Notes under the pieces: generated by a model | Database searches by the model: none | The model's input: the letters and a program-made list of their open reading frames with translations, nothing else | What the model was told of the DNA's origin: nothing | Assembly (NCBI GenBank): GCA_014337915.1 | Contig: QUBU01000012.1 | Span: 29,915 to 93,914, forward strand | DNA length: 64,000 nucleotides | Direction: 5' to 3' | DNA from: Gammaproteobacteria bacterium | GTDB lineage: Bacteria; Pseudomonadota; Gammaproteobacteria; Steroidobacterales; GCA-2729495 | Position numbers and translations under genes: made by a program | In this document: positions 34,443 through 43,700 of the stretch, piece after piece | Position numbering within the stretch: position 1 is the first letter of the stretch | Layout of the letters: every line of letters begins with the position of its first letter

Positions 34443-35336
34443 TCAGCCGAACTTCGGCTGGCCGGCGCTGCGCAGCGCAGCGATGCGCTCGTCGAGCGGC
34501 GGATGGGACATGAAGAGCCGCGAGATGCCGCCGCCACCGGAGATGCCGAAGGCCTTCATGGAATCCGGCAACGCGGCCGGCCCATGCGCGGTCTTCAGGC
34601 GCTCCAGCGCCGCGATCATGCCATCCCGGCCGGCCAGGCCGGCACCGCCGGCATCGGCACGGAACTCACGCTGGCGGGAGAACCAGGCGACGATCATGCT
34701 GGCGAGGATACCGAGCAGGACCTGGGCCACGAGGCTGGTGAGGAAGAAACCCGCGCCATTCCCGCGCTCCGAGCGGAACACCACCTTGTCGACCACGTAG
34801 CCGATCACCCGCGAGAGGAACAGCACGAAGGTGTTCACGACGCCCTGGATCAACGTGAGGGTCACCATGTCGCCATTGGCCACGTGGGTGATTTCGTGGC
34901 CCAGCACCGCCTCGACCTCGTCGCGGTGCATGCGCTGGAGCAGGCCGGTGCTGACCGCCACCAGGGCGCTGTCACGCCGCGCGCCGGTGGCGAAGGCATT
35001 CATGTCCGGGGAGTCGTAGACCGCGACCTCCGGCATGCCGATACCGGCCTGGCGCGCCTGGCGCTGCACGGTCTCGTACAGCCAGGCCTCGGTGGCATCG
35101 CGCGGCTGGGTGATGACCCGCGCCCCGGTGCTGCGCTTGGCCACCCACTTCGACATCGCCAGCGAAACCAGCGCGCCGCCAAAGCCGAACAGGGCACAGA
35201 AGGCCAGCAGGCCCGTAAAATTCATCCCACCCTGCTGGTCGAAGACGCGATCGAGCCCGAGCAGCCGGGCGACCACCGACAGGACCACCAGGACGGCGAT
35301 ATTGGTGGCTATGAGCAGGAAGACACGTTTGATCAC
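34443..35336 (-). CDS. htpX: HtpX membrane zinc metalloprotease
   Basis: This is an inner-membrane quality-control protease of 297 aa. Two N-terminal transmembrane segments (about 5-25 and 40-60) precede a cytoplasmic M48 domain with HEITH at 147-151. Two more hydrophobic segments (about 160-180 and 195-215) follow. The C-terminal [13 protein letters not shown] is conserved. In E. coli HtpX is induced by envelope stress through Cpx and works alongside FtsH. It stands alone on the minus strand upstream of mltD, with a hairpin between. Confidence 0.95.
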   Translation of the reverse strand: MIKRVFLLIATNIAVLVVLSVVARLLGLDRVFDQQGGMNFTGLLAFCALFGFGGALVSLAMSKWVAKRSTGARVITQPRDATEAWLYETVQRQARQAGIGMPEVAVYDSPDMNAFATGARRDSALVAVSTGLLQRMHRDEVEAVLGHEITHVANGDMVTLTLIQGVVNTFVLFLSRVIGYVVDKVVFRSERGNGAGFFLTSLVAQVLLGILASMIVAWFSRQREFRADAGGAGLAGRDGMIAALERLKTAHGPAALPDSMKAFGISGGGGISRLFMSHPPLDERIAALRSAGQPKFG

Positions 35337-35470
35337 GATCCTGGCACTCCGGCATCGGGGATGGAGCGGTATTTAGTGGTGCCCGGCGGACGGTTTTCAA
35401 GCCCCCTTCCGGGCTGCCGGCGGGCCTTTCCCGGGCGGGCACCGGCCCCTAGCATGGGCGCCCTGCCCCC

Positions 35471-36451
35471 ATGAAACCCGATCCCGTCATCGACCCGCCC
35501 TCGCTGCTGCACTTCTGGCAACCGCGCTACTGGCCCACCTGGCTCGGATTCTGCCTGCTGCGGCTGCTGGTCCTGCTGCCCCTGCGCGCACAGCGCGGCG
35601 CCGCCGCCATCCTCGGCCGGCTCGGGCTCCTCTTCGCCCGGCGTCGGCGCAGCATCGCCGCCACCAACCTGCGGCTGTGTTTTCCCGAACTCGGGGAGCA
35701 GGCACGGCAGGATCTGCTGCGCCGCCACTTCGCCTCACTGGCCCAGCAGCTCATCGAGGCTGGCATGTCCGCCTGGGCCAGCGACGCACGGGTGCGCCGG
35801 CTCTGGCGGGTCGAGGGCATCGAGCACCTGCTGGGCGCCCTGGCCGCGGGCCGTGGCGTCATCCTGATGAGCGGACATTTCGCGGCGGTGGAATTCTCCG
35901 GCAGGCGGCTGTGCATGGACGCGCCGGGGATGGCGGCCATCTACCGCCCGAACCGCAATCCCCTGGTGGATGCCTTCCTGCTGCGGGTCCGCAGGCGCAG
36001 TGCCCCGAACCTGATTCCCAAGGACAGCATCCGCCGTTTCATCCGCCGGCTCGCCGCAGGCGATGTCGTCTGGTACGCGCCCGACCAGAGCTTCCGGCGC
36101 AAGGGCAGCATGCTGGTGCCCTTCCTCGGCGTACCGGCGATGACGAACACCGCCCTGTCCTCGCTGGCGCGGATCAGCGGTGCGCCCGTGGTGCCGTACT
36201 TCGCCGCCCGGCGCGCCGATGGCGATGGCTACGTGCTGCGCGTCGAGCCGCCGCTGGCGGACTTCCCGGGCGATGACCCGGCCGCCGACGCGCTGCGCGT
36301 CAACGCCATCCTTGAGCGCCACATCCGGCTGGTCCCGGAACAATATTTCTGGGTGCACCGGCGCTTCAAGGGACGGCCGGAACCGTTTGCCGATCCCTAT
36401 GCGCGGCCTGGCGGAGATCCGCCACCCGGGTCACCGGCGACGTCAGCGTAG
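35471..36451 (+). CDS. Lipid A lauroyl/myristoyl acyltransferase family (LpxL/HtrB)
   Basis: This membrane-anchored acyltransferase adds a secondary acyl chain to Kdo-lipid A. The product is 326 aa with an N-terminal hydrophobic anchor (about 23-40). The catalytic HX4E motif is His136-FAAV-Glu141 in MSGHFAAVEFSGRR. RPNRNPLVD and the C-terminal YFWVHRRFKGRP are typical. The plus-strand gene overlaps the end of the convergent Kdo kinase gene by 55 bases. LpxL versus LpxM cannot be told from sequence by eye. Confidence 0.88.
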   Translation: MKPDPVIDPPSLLHFWQPRYWPTWLGFCLLRLLVLLPLRAQRGAAAILGRLGLLFARRRRSIAATNLRLCFPELGEQARQDLLRRHFASLAQQLIEAGMSAWASDARVRRLWRVEGIEHLLGALAAGRGVILMSGHFAAVEFSGRRLCMDAPGMAAIYRPNRNPLVDAFLLRVRRRSAPNLIPKDSIRRFIRRLAAGDVVWYAPDQSFRRKGSMLVPFLGVPAMTNTALSSLARISGAPVVPYFAARRADGDGYVLRVEPPLADFPGDDPAADALRVNAILERHIRLVPEQYFWVHRRFKGRPEPFADPYARPGGDPPPGSPATSA

Positions 36452-37155
36452 CCCTCGAGCAGGCCGTTCCAGGCATCCGCACTGAAGCCGCTGGTGCCCG
36501 CGGCAGTGATCTTGGTGAACGAGCGGTGCAGCCGACCGAGGTTGCGCTGCCGCCAGGCGCCGGGCCCGGGCATGATGCGGCCGCGGTCGAAATCCAGCAG
36601 GAAGATCCGGTCCTGTGCATCGACCTGCAGGTTGTGTGCGGTCAGGTCCGCGTGGAAAACGTTGGCCGCATGGAAGCGGCCGATGCATGCGCCGACACTG
36701 CGCCACAGTGCCGGCGGCAGCGGCCCGGCGGCCATGCGCGTCGACAGCGGTTCCACCCCCGGCAGGCGCAGCGTGATGAGGTCGGCGCGATAGACGATGC
36801 CGGAGCGCCGGTAGCGTGCCGCTACCGGGCGAGGCGCCGGCAGGCCGGCCTGTTGCAGCTGCGCCAGCAGGTGCCATTCGAGGAAGGAGCGCACCCGGCG
36901 TTCGCCAGTCCAGAGGAAGCCATCGCTGGCGACGCGGGCGATGCGGCCACCGCGATGATAGTGGCGCAGCACCCAGTCCTGCGCCTCGCAACGGATGAAC
37001 AGCGTGGCGCCACGGCCGCCGGCATAACCCGGTGCCCGCGGCGCGTCGGGCCAGGTGGCCGGGTCGAACCAGGCCTCGCGCATGTGGTTGGCGAGCGAGC
37101 CATCGTATAGGATGACGCTCTCGCCGATTCGCTCTATCCGCTCCACCGCAAGCAT
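36397..37155 (-). CDS. kdkA: 3-deoxy-D-manno-octulosonic acid (Kdo) kinase
   Basis: KdkA phosphorylates Kdo of lipid A at the 4-OH position; known in Haemophilus and Vibrio. The product is 252 aa with a protein-kinase-like fold. It has the Gly-rich GYAGGRGATLFI, WVLRHYHRGG (ATP-lysine region), the catalytic loop FHADLTAHNLQVD near residue 190 and the metal-binding LLDFDRGRI near 210. The start ATG (complement of 37153-37155) overlaps the ATG of the divergent glycosyltransferase, so the two start codons share two bases on opposite strands. Its 3' end runs 55 bases into the lpxL-type gene. Confidence 0.88.
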   Translation of the reverse strand: MLAVERIERIGESVILYDGSLANHMREAWFDPATWPDAPRAPGYAGGRGATLFIRCEAQDWVLRHYHRGGRIARVASDGFLWTGERRVRSFLEWHLLAQLQQAGLPAPRPVAARYRRSGIVYRADLITLRLPGVEPLSTRMAAGPLPPALWRSVGACIGRFHAANVFHADLTAHNLQVDAQDRIFLLDFDRGRIMPGPGAWRQRNLGRLHRSFTKITAAGTSGFSADAWNGLLEGYADVAGDPGGGSPPGRA

Positions 37156-38224
37156 GCCACCTTCATCCGGTCGACCACCAGGGAATGGGCCGGAATCGCT
37201 GTGCCTCGTGCGGCTCTCGGCCATCGGTGACTGCTGCCACACGCTCCCCATCGTCAGGACCCTCCAGGCCGCCTGGCCACGTACGCAACTCACCTGGCTG
37301 ATCGGCAGGACCGAGCACGGTCTCATGAAGGGCGTGGACGGCGTCGAGTTTATCACCTTCGACAAGGCCCGGCCCCGGGCCAGCCTCGTCGACATTCGCC
37401 GGCAACTGCGCGGCCGCCATTTCCCGGTGCTGCTCCACATGCACGCCTCGATGCGCGCCAACCTCGCCAGCCGCATGGTGAGCGCGGGGCGGCGCATCGG
37501 CTTCGACCGCCGCCGTGCGCGTGATTACCAGTGGCTGTTCACCAACGAGCGGATCGCGGCACGGCCGGAACAGCATGTGATGGACGGGCTGTTCGGCTTC
37601 CTCGAGCACCTCGGCATCAACCAGCGCGAACTGCGCTGGGACATCCCGGTCAGCGTTGCCGACCGCGAGTTCGCCGCAGCGCAGACGCCCGGCAGCGGAC
37701 CGGTGGTGGTCATCAGCCCCTGCAGCAGCCAGCGCTTCCGCAACTACCGCAACTGGCGCGTGGAGCATTACGCCGAGGTGCTGGCCCACCTGCAGCGGGT
37801 GTACGGCGCCCAGGTGGTACTCACCGGCGCTGGCACCGCAACCGAGGCCGCATACGGCGCGGCGCTGGCCGGATCCGCCAGCCTTCCGGTAGCCAACCTG
37901 GTCGGTCGTAGCAGCCTGAAGCAGCTGCTCGCGATCATCGATCGCGCGGACCTCGTCATCTGCCCCGATTCGGGGCCGGCCCATATGGCCACCGCCGTCC
38001 GCACGCCGGTGATTGGCCTGTACGCGACGTCGAACCGGTGGCGTACCGGCCCGTATTTCAGCCAGGACCTGGTGGTCGACCGTTATCCCGAAGCCGTGCA
38101 GCGCGAGTTCGGCGTGCCGCCGGCGCAGCTGCGCTGGGGCCAGCGGGTGCGCGATCCCGCCGCCATGGACCTCATCAGCCCTGCCGACGTGATCGCCAGG
38201 GCGGACAGCGTTCTGGGAAAATAG
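37154..38224 (+). CDS. Glycosyltransferase family 9 (heptosyltransferase I-like)
   Basis: This 356-aa protein has the GT9 heptosyltransferase layout. The N-terminal LCLVRLSAIGDCCHTLP motif and TWLIGRTEHGL are followed by a C-terminal GT-B domain with ADLVICPDSGPAHMATAV (nucleotide-sugar binding). It probably adds the first heptose to Kdo (WaaC-like). I chose the ATG at 37154; 15 residues precede the conserved motif, and no ribosome-binding site is seen. An in-frame ATG at 37112 is another option. It is divergent from kdkA with overlapping start codons and followed by the Kdo hydroxylase gene. Confidence 0.83.
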   Translation: MPPSSGRPPGNGPESLCLVRLSAIGDCCHTLPIVRTLQAAWPRTQLTWLIGRTEHGLMKGVDGVEFITFDKARPRASLVDIRRQLRGRHFPVLLHMHASMRANLASRMVSAGRRIGFDRRRARDYQWLFTNERIAARPEQHVMDGLFGFLEHLGINQRELRWDIPVSVADREFAAAQTPGSGPVVVISPCSSQRFRNYRNWRVEHYAEVLAHLQRVYGAQVVLTGAGTATEAAYGAALAGSASLPVANLVGRSSLKQLLAIIDRADLVICPDSGPAHMATAVRTPVIGLYATSNRWRTGPYFSQDLVVDRYPEAVQREFGVPPAQLRWGQRVRDPAAMDLISPADVIARADSVLGK

Positions 38225-38257
38225 GCAGGGTCTCGCCGCGCCCGCCGGCGCGATCCC

Positions 38258-39184
38258 ATGGCAGAGGTGACACCGATGCTCGAAACCTTCGACGCAACAC
38301 GCCTGGCCACGGCCGGGCCCCGCGACCTCAGCGACGTCCTCGAGCGCGGCGGCATCGTCTACCTGCCCAGCTGCCCGGTGGCGCTGCCGGCCGCAGCGGA
38401 CCTCGACCTGCTGCGCAACGAGCTGCCGGCGCAGATGAAGCGCAAGAACGTCAGCTACCACCCGGAGGGTGACAGTGTCAGCGGCCTCAGCTCGTCGGCT
38501 GCCATCTACGCAACAACGCATCGGGTACTCACCCGGCTGCGCGAGGACATCGCCGCCTGGACCCGGCGTGCAATGCCGGAGCTCATGGCCGGTGCGGACA
38601 TCGGCACCTGCAGCTTCCGCCCCCTGGAGGAGGCGGGGCGGGCCATCGACGCGCACAAGGCCAGCGAACTGGTGCACATCGACGCCGGCGCCTACGGCGC
38701 CACCAATGGCGACCGTATCCTGCGCTTCCTCATCAACGCCAATCCGGAGCACGACCGCGTCTGGGCCAGCAAGGGCAGCTTCGCCAGCGTGTTCGAGCGC
38801 CATGCCGCCCGCGCCGGTTTCACCGGGCCCGGGGGCCGCATCGGCAGGCTCGACAAGAACTCCTTCGACCGGCTGCTCTCGGCGACGATCCGTGCGCTGT
38901 CAGCCGCGGTGCCGCTGGCCAAGGTGCTCGACACCAGCCCCTACGACCGTGCCATGAAGCGCTTCCACGACTACCTCAAGGACAACCCCGATTTCCAGGC
39001 TGAAATCGACACCCACGTGGAAATGCGCTTCGCCCCCGGCTCCGCCTGGATGGTGTTCGCCGATGGCGTCAGCCACGGCTGCCTCTCCGGACAGTACTGC
39101 TTCATCTGGACGGCGCTGATTCCGCTGGCCAACATGCGCTTCCCGGAACTGGCGCCCATCAACGTGCTGCGCGCTGCGGCCTGA
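38258..39184 (+). CDS. kdoO: Kdo hydroxylase family Fe(II)/2-oxoglutarate dioxygenase
   Basis: This 308-aa protein resembles KdoO, which hydroxylates Kdo at C3 to give Ko in Burkholderia and Yersinia. The N-terminal SDVLERGGIVYLP and the ELVHIDAGAYG segment (likely HxD iron ligands, near residue 139) are visible. A later His in ADGVSHGCLSGQY near 275 is likely the third ligand. An in-frame ATG at 38276 (MLETFD) would remove six residues. It follows the GT9 gene by 33 bases and forms an LPS inner-core pair with it. Assignment rests on family resemblance and context. Confidence 0.78.
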   Translation: MAEVTPMLETFDATRLATAGPRDLSDVLERGGIVYLPSCPVALPAAADLDLLRNELPAQMKRKNVSYHPEGDSVSGLSSSAAIYATTHRVLTRLREDIAAWTRRAMPELMAGADIGTCSFRPLEEAGRAIDAHKASELVHIDAGAYGATNGDRILRFLINANPEHDRVWASKGSFASVFERHAARAGFTGPGGRIGRLDKNSFDRLLSATIRALSAAVPLAKVLDTSPYDRAMKRFHDYLKDNPDFQAEIDTHVEMRFAPGSAWMVFADGVSHGCLSGQYCFIWTALIPLANMRFPELAPINVLRAAA

Positions 39185-39253
39185 AAGCGCCGGCAGCGTC
39201 GCACCAGCCTGTGCCGGCCGGACAGTGCCGGAAGCCGGCGTTCCCTGCGCCCC

Positions 39254-40300
39254 TCAGGCCTTGCCGAGGCGCACGCCGTGGAGCTTGCAGTCCGCCTCGA
39301 CCATCAGGGTGGCGAGTTCCGCCAGCGTGGTCCGCGGTTCCCAGCCGAGCACGCGGCGTGCCTTGCTGGCGTCGCCGAGCAGCAGGTCCACCTCGGCGGG
39401 CCGGTAGTAGTGAGGATCGACGGCCACCACCGGCTTGCCGGTCCGCCGGTCGATGTAGCGTTCGGCGGCCCCCTCGCCCTCGCGCTCGAAGCGGATGCCC
39501 ACGCGGTCGAGGCAGAGCTCGAGGAACTCACGCACCGAGGCGGTACGTCCCGTGGCCAGCACGAAATCGTCGGGTTCCGGCTGCTGCAGCATCAGCCACA
39601 TCCCCTCGACGTACTCCCTGGCATAGCCCCAGTCGCGCCGCGCCTCGAAATTGCCCAGGTACAGGCAGTCCTGCAGCCCCGCCATGATGCGGGCCAGGCT
39701 GAAGCTGATCTTGCGGGTCACGAAATTCTCGCCGCGCCGCGGGGACTCGTGGTTGAAGAGGATGCCGTTGACGGCGTACATGCCGTAGGCCTCACGGTAG
39801 TTGCGCGTCAGGTAGAAGCTGTAGGCCTTGGCACAGGCATAGGGGCTGCGCGGGTGGAACGGCGTGGTCTCCGTCTGCGGCGTCTCGACCACCTTGCCAT
39901 AGAGCTCGCTGCTGCTCGCCTGGTAGAAACGCGCAGGCAGGCCGCTGGAGCGCAATGCCTCCAGCAGGCGCGCCGCACCGACGCCGGTGATGTCGCCGGT
40001 GTATTCCGGCAGGTCGAAGCTCACCGCCACATGGCTCTGCGCCGCCAGGTTGTAGACCTCGTCCGGCCGTACCTTCAGCAGGATGTGCAGCAGGGAGCTG
40101 GAATCCCCGAGGTCGCCGTAATGCAGGATCAGCGGCAGCTTGCGCTCGTGGGGATCCTTCATCAGGTGCTCGATGCGGCTCCAGTTGAAAGTGGAGGCGC
40201 GCCTGACGATGCCATGCACCTCGTAGCCCTTGTCCAGCAGCAGTTCGGCGAGGTAGGACCCGTCCTGGCCGGTGATGCCGGTGATCAGTGCCTTTTTCAT
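39254..40300 (-). CDS. gmd: GDP-mannose 4,6-dehydratase
   Basis: This SDR enzyme turns GDP-mannose into GDP-4-keto-6-deoxymannose. The product is 348 aa. The NAD(P)-binding motif is [17 protein letters not shown] at the N-terminus. The catalytic triad includes Ser/Thr in [10 protein letters not shown] and the YxxxK pair in [33 protein letters not shown] is a Gmd hallmark. No GDP-fucose synthase or GDP-rhamnose reductase is adjacent, so the end sugar is unknown. Its start overlaps the waaF-type gene stop by 4 bases. Confidence 0.93.
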   Translation of the reverse strand: MKKALITGITGQDGSYLAELLLDKGYEVHGIVRRASTFNWSRIEHLMKDPHERKLPLILHYGDLGDSSSLLHILLKVRPDEVYNLAAQSHVAVSFDLPEYTGDITGVGAARLLEALRSSGLPARFYQASSSELYGKVVETPQTETTPFHPRSPYACAKAYSFYLTRNYREAYGMYAVNGILFNHESPRRGENFVTRKISFSLARIMAGLQDCLYLGNFEARRDWGYAREYVEGMWLMLQQPEPDDFVLATGRTASVREFLELCLDRVGIRFEREGEGAAERYIDRRTGKPVVAVDPHYYRPAEVDLLLGDASKARRVLGWEPRTTLAELATLMVEADCKLHGVRLGKA

Positions 40301-41376
40301 GTTTCGATCCCGTGCGGCCGGGCGGAAACTGCCAAGGCCGATGGCTGAGCTGTTGCTGCCGGCAGTATAGCGGGCGCCAGCACCGAGTCAGCCACCGCCT
40401 CGGGCGTTATCTCCCGCAGGCAACGCAGGTGGCCGAGCGGGCACTCGCGCTGGAAGCAGGGACTGCAGTCCAGCGCCAGGTAGTGGATGTGGCTGCGCCC
40501 GGTCAACGGGGGCGTGAAATGCGGCGAGGTGGAACCGAAGATCGCAACCACGCGGGTACCGGCGGCCGCGGCGACGTGCATCAGACCCGAATCGTTGGTT
40601 ACGGCGCAATGCGCCGCCGCGAGCAGGTCGACGCTGTCCTCGAGCCGTGTCTGCCCGCAGAGGTCATGCACGCCGGGTCCCGCGGCCATACGGATATGCT
40701 CGCCGAGCGGGCGTTCGGCCGCCGAGCCCAGCACCCAGACCTCCTGACCTCCGGCGACGAGCAGCCTGGCGAGTTCGGCGAAATGGCCGACCGGCCACTG
40801 CTTGGCGGGCCCGAAGGCCGCGCCCGGCATCAGCGCCACCGCCGGCGCCTGACCGAGGCCGAAACGGCGCTGGAGCGCGTCGCGATTGGCCGGGTCGATG
40901 CGCAGCGCCGGCCGGGGCGGTTCCGGCAGCGGCGCGTCCGGCGGCAGGCCGAGCGCCAGGAAGCGCTTGACCGTCTGGTCGAGCACCCTGCGGTCCAGCG
41001 GGCGCGAGTCGGTGAGCAGCCAGCTGCGGCCCTCGGCGGCGAAGCCGGTACGCACCGGGATGCGCGCGAACCAGGGCAGCAGCGCCGCCTTCAGCGAGCG
41101 CGGCAGCACGATGGCGCGATCATGGCCGCGGGCACGCAGTTCCAGGCCGAGACGGCGCCGGCTCCCGAGCGCCAGCTGTCCGTGCGCGACGTCGAGGGCA
41201 ATGCCCTCCCGCAGCTCGGGCATGCGCGCGGCGAGCGGCACCGACCAGGGCGGGCCCACCACGTCGATCCGGGCGTCGGGGTCACGCTGGCGCAGCAGGC
41301 GGAACAGCGACTGCGCCATGACCATGTCGCCGACCCAGGCGGGACCGACGACCAGGATTCTCTCGCCGCCCGCCAT
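40297..41376 (-). CDS. waaF: Lipopolysaccharide heptosyltransferase II
   Basis: This GT9 enzyme of 359 aa should add the second L-glycero-D-manno-heptose of the inner core. The N-terminal [19 protein letters not shown] matches WaaF, and [22 protein letters not shown] near residue 185 is a WaaF hallmark. The C-terminal [15 protein letters not shown] is the nucleotide-sugar site, followed by [13 protein letters not shown] and CPLGHLRCL segments. It starts 14 bases after the hldD stop and overlaps gmd by 4 bases, so hldD-waaF-gmd form one unit. Confidence 0.92.
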   Translation of the reverse strand: MAGGERILVVGPAWVGDMVMAQSLFRLLRQRDPDARIDVVGPPWSVPLAARMPELREGIALDVAHGQLALGSRRRLGLELRARGHDRAIVLPRSLKAALLPWFARIPVRTGFAAEGRSWLLTDSRPLDRRVLDQTVKRFLALGLPPDAPLPEPPRPALRIDPANRDALQRRFGLGQAPAVALMPGAAFGPAKQWPVGHFAELARLLVAGGQEVWVLGSAAERPLGEHIRMAAGPGVHDLCGQTRLEDSVDLLAAAHCAVTNDSGLMHVAAAAGTRVVAIFGSTSPHFTPPLTGRSHIHYLALDCSPCFQRECPLGHLRCLREITPEAVADSVLAPAILPAATAQPSALAVSARPHGIET

Positions 41377-41389
41377 CAGCGGCGCCCGC

Positions 41390-42343
41390 TCACGACGCCG
41401 CCGCCGCCAGCGCGTCGAGGTAGGCGCGCACGCCATCCTCGATGCCGATGAAGTCCTGCTGGTAGCCGGCCAGTCGCAGCGTCGAGAGGTCCGCCTCGGT
41501 GAAGCTCTGGTAACCCGCCAGCAGGCCCGGTGGAAACGGCACGTAGCGGATGCTGCCGCGACCATGCCAGGCGATCACCGCCTGGGCCACTTCGTTGAAG
41601 CTGCGCGCGCGGCCGGTGCCGAGGTTGAAGATGCCGCGGGTCCCGCCATGCTCGAGGAACCAGAGGTTGGCGCGGGCGACGTCGTCGACATGGATGAAGT
41701 CGCGCCGCTGCTCGCCCGGGCCGAAGCCGTGGCTGCCGTCGAACAGGCGCAGCTCCGTGCCCTGCTGCAGCTGGTTGTGGAAGTGCCAGACGACACTGGC
41801 CATGCCAGCCTTGTGCGCCTCGCCGGGCCCGTAGACATTGAAGTAGCGCAACCCCACCACCTGCGAGCGGGCACTGGGGATGCAGCGGCGCGCATGCTGG
41901 TCGAACACCAGCTTGGACCAGGCGTAGACGTTGATGGGCCGTTCGCACTCCGGCGCCACGCGAAACTCCCGGCCGGCGCCATACACCGAAGCCGACGATG
42001 CGTAGACCAGCGGCACCTTCTGCGCCAGGCACCAGCGCAGCAATTCACGCGAGAACTCGTGGTTGCGCCGCATCATCATCCGGCCGTCCCATTCGGTGGT
42101 GACGGTGCAGGCGCCCTGGTGCAGCACACCGAGGATCCGGCCGCCGAACTCCCGGTTCGCGACCAGGCGAGCGAAGAACTCCTCGTGGTCCATGTAGTCA
42201 GCGATGCGGGCCGCGGCCAGGTTCATGGCCTTGTGCCCGTCGCTGAGGTCGTCCACCACCAGTATCTCGGAGATGCCCGCCTCGTTCAGGCGGCGCACGA
42301 TGTTCGAGCCGATGAAGCCGGCGCCGCCGGTGACGATGATCAT
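41390..42343 (-). CDS. hldD: ADP-L-glycero-D-manno-heptose 6-epimerase
   Basis: HldD makes the L,D-heptose donor for the LPS core. The 317-aa SDR begins MIIVTGGAGFIGSNIVRRLN. It has HQGACTVTTEWDG and the catalytic Tyr/Lys in VYAWSKLVFDQ, with Ser in YASSASVYG. YFNVYGPGEAHKAGMASV and RDFIHVDDVARA are typical. The start overlaps the GT4 gene stop by 4 bases (ATGA). It supplies the substrate used by the two GT9 heptosyltransferases nearby. Confidence 0.95.
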   Translation of the reverse strand: MIIVTGGAGFIGSNIVRRLNEAGISEILVVDDLSDGHKAMNLAAARIADYMDHEEFFARLVANREFGGRILGVLHQGACTVTTEWDGRMMMRRNHEFSRELLRWCLAQKVPLVYASSASVYGAGREFRVAPECERPINVYAWSKLVFDQHARRCIPSARSQVVGLRYFNVYGPGEAHKAGMASVVWHFHNQLQQGTELRLFDGSHGFGPGEQRRDFIHVDDVARANLWFLEHGGTRGIFNLGTGRARSFNEVAQAVIAWHGRGSIRYVPFPPGLLAGYQSFTEADLSTLRLAGYQQDFIGIEDGVRAYLDALAAAAS

Positions 42344-43404
42344 GTGCTTGCTGCCGCTGCCCCGGGGAGCAGGCTCCGGTAGAGGTTGATGTAACGGCGG
42401 GTCATGGTTTCCGGGGAGAAGCCACGGGCCCGCTCCCGGTTGGCAGCCGCCATGCGTTCGCGCAGTGCCGGGTCGGCATGCAGCGTCAGCACCGCGGCGG
42501 TGAGTCCGGCCACGTCGTCCACCTCGCAAAGCAGGCCGCCACTGCCATTGGTCACCACTTCCGGTATGCCACCGACCCGGGTGGCAACCACCGGCAGCCC
42601 GAAGGCCATCGCGTCCAGCAGGATCGAGCCCAGGCCCTCGTGGCGGGAAGGATAGAGAAACACGTCCATGGCAGCCAGATAGCTGCCGACATCGCGTACC
42701 TCGCCGGTGAAGTGCAGGTTGTCGAGTCCGGCTGCCTCGGCCCGCAGCGCTGCCTCGTCGCGGCCCGAGCCGACCAGCACGTAGCGGATCCCGGGTGCGC
42801 TGCGCCGGGTCTCGCGGGCCATCGCCAGGATCTGCCGCTGGCCCTTGTGGGAATCCACCAGTGCACCGACGTGGCCGACGACGCAGTCGCCGCCGAACTG
42901 CCGGCGCAGCTCGGCCACGCGTTCCGGCACGGCGACCAGTCCCGCGCTGGCGCTCGGGATCACCTCGCAGGCGAGGCCGGGCTCCAGCGCCGCCAGCGAT
43001 GCGGCGATGGCCCGGGACAGCACGGCGATGCGCGCGGCACGCCGGTACATGGCGCGGTTGAGGGCATGGTGCGAGGGGCCCTGCTGCACCCGCCGCGTCA
43101 CCAGGTAGGGTGCACCGCCCGCCAGGCTGCCGAACCATGCCGCCTGCAGCGCCCGTGCCTCGTGCACGTGGACCAGGTCGGCGCCGCGCAACGCCAGCGC
43201 TGCCGCCAGCACGTTACCCGGCACCTCGCGAAGCTGCGCCCCTGGGATGCCGGCCAGCCGCCGCGCGAGCGCTTCCCCGCGCCTCACCACCAGGCGCTGG
43301 CGCCAGCCGGCGCTGGCGAGGCCCTGGACCAGCAGTTCGGTCTGCCGCTCCCCGCCGCGGAAGCCCCGCGCCAGATTGATGTGGGCGATGAGCGGCTCGG
43401 CCAC
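42340..43404 (-). CDS. Glycosyltransferase family 4 (group 1), LPS core-like
   Basis: This GT-B enzyme of 354 aa begins with a GTG at 43404 (VAEPLIAHINLARGFRGGERQ). The N-domain has LVHVHEARALQ and TRRVQQGPSHH. The C-domain shows VGHVGALVDSHKGQ, YVLVGSGRDE and the EX7E region SRHEGLGSILLDAMAFGLPVVA. Gene order beside hldD and waaF suggests a core glycosyltransferase; donor and acceptor are unknown. It starts 11 bases after the zinc-finger protein's stop. Confidence 0.85.
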   Translation of the reverse strand: MAEPLIAHINLARGFRGGERQTELLVQGLASAGWRQRLVVRRGEALARRLAGIPGAQLREVPGNVLAAALALRGADLVHVHEARALQAAWFGSLAGGAPYLVTRRVQQGPSHHALNRAMYRRAARIAVLSRAIAASLAALEPGLACEVIPSASAGLVAVPERVAELRRQFGGDCVVGHVGALVDSHKGQRQILAMARETRRSAPGIRYVLVGSGRDEAALRAEAAGLDNLHFTGEVRDVGSYLAAMDVFLYPSRHEGLGSILLDAMAFGLPVVATRVGGIPEVVTNGSGGLLCEVDDVAGLTAAVLTLHADPALRERMAAANRERARGFSPETMTRRYINLYRSLLPGAAAAST

Positions 43405-43415
43405 GGCGGGGCGCG

Positions 43416-43622
43416 TCAGCGCACCAGCCGGTATTCGGCGCTGCAGTAAGGGCACTTGGCGCTGCCGCTGGCCTCGATGGGCAGGTACACACGCGGATGC
43501 GAGTTCCACAGGTACATGCCCGGCATGGGGCAGGACAGCGGCAGGTCGGCCCGGGTGACCTGGTACAGGTTCTCGGCGTTGGGCTGGATCAGCTGCTCGC
43601 TGCGGGCCTGCGATTTGCGCAC
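43416..43622 (-). CDS. Zinc-finger CHCC-domain protein
   Basis: This 68-aa protein has the zf-CHCC pattern: LSCPMPGMYLWNSHPRVYLP followed by AKCPYCSAEY. Cys, His, Cys and Cys are likely zinc ligands. The family is related to the small NDUFS6-type subunit and is often found beside LPS core genes and the waaA region in proteobacteria, with no assigned role. The start is a GTG at 43622 with GGAGAG upstream; no in-frame ATG precedes the motif. It precedes the GT4 gene by 11 bases. Confidence 0.82.
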   Translation of the reverse strand: MRKSQARSEQLIQPNAENLYQVTRADLPLSCPMPGMYLWNSHPRVYLPIEASGSAKCPYCSAEYRLVR

Positions 43623-43700
43623 GGTGCTCTCCGGTGGGTCAGTGGGACCATTGGCAGGGCGGGATTATAAGCGCAGCCGCGCAACCAGCCCGCGGCCCGG

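Noticed and set aside
37055..37153. Upstream in-frame extension of the GT9 gene (from 37055 or ATG 37112).
   Set aside because: It would lie inside kdkA on the other strand and add residues with no GT9 counterpart; ATG 37112 cannot be fully excluded.
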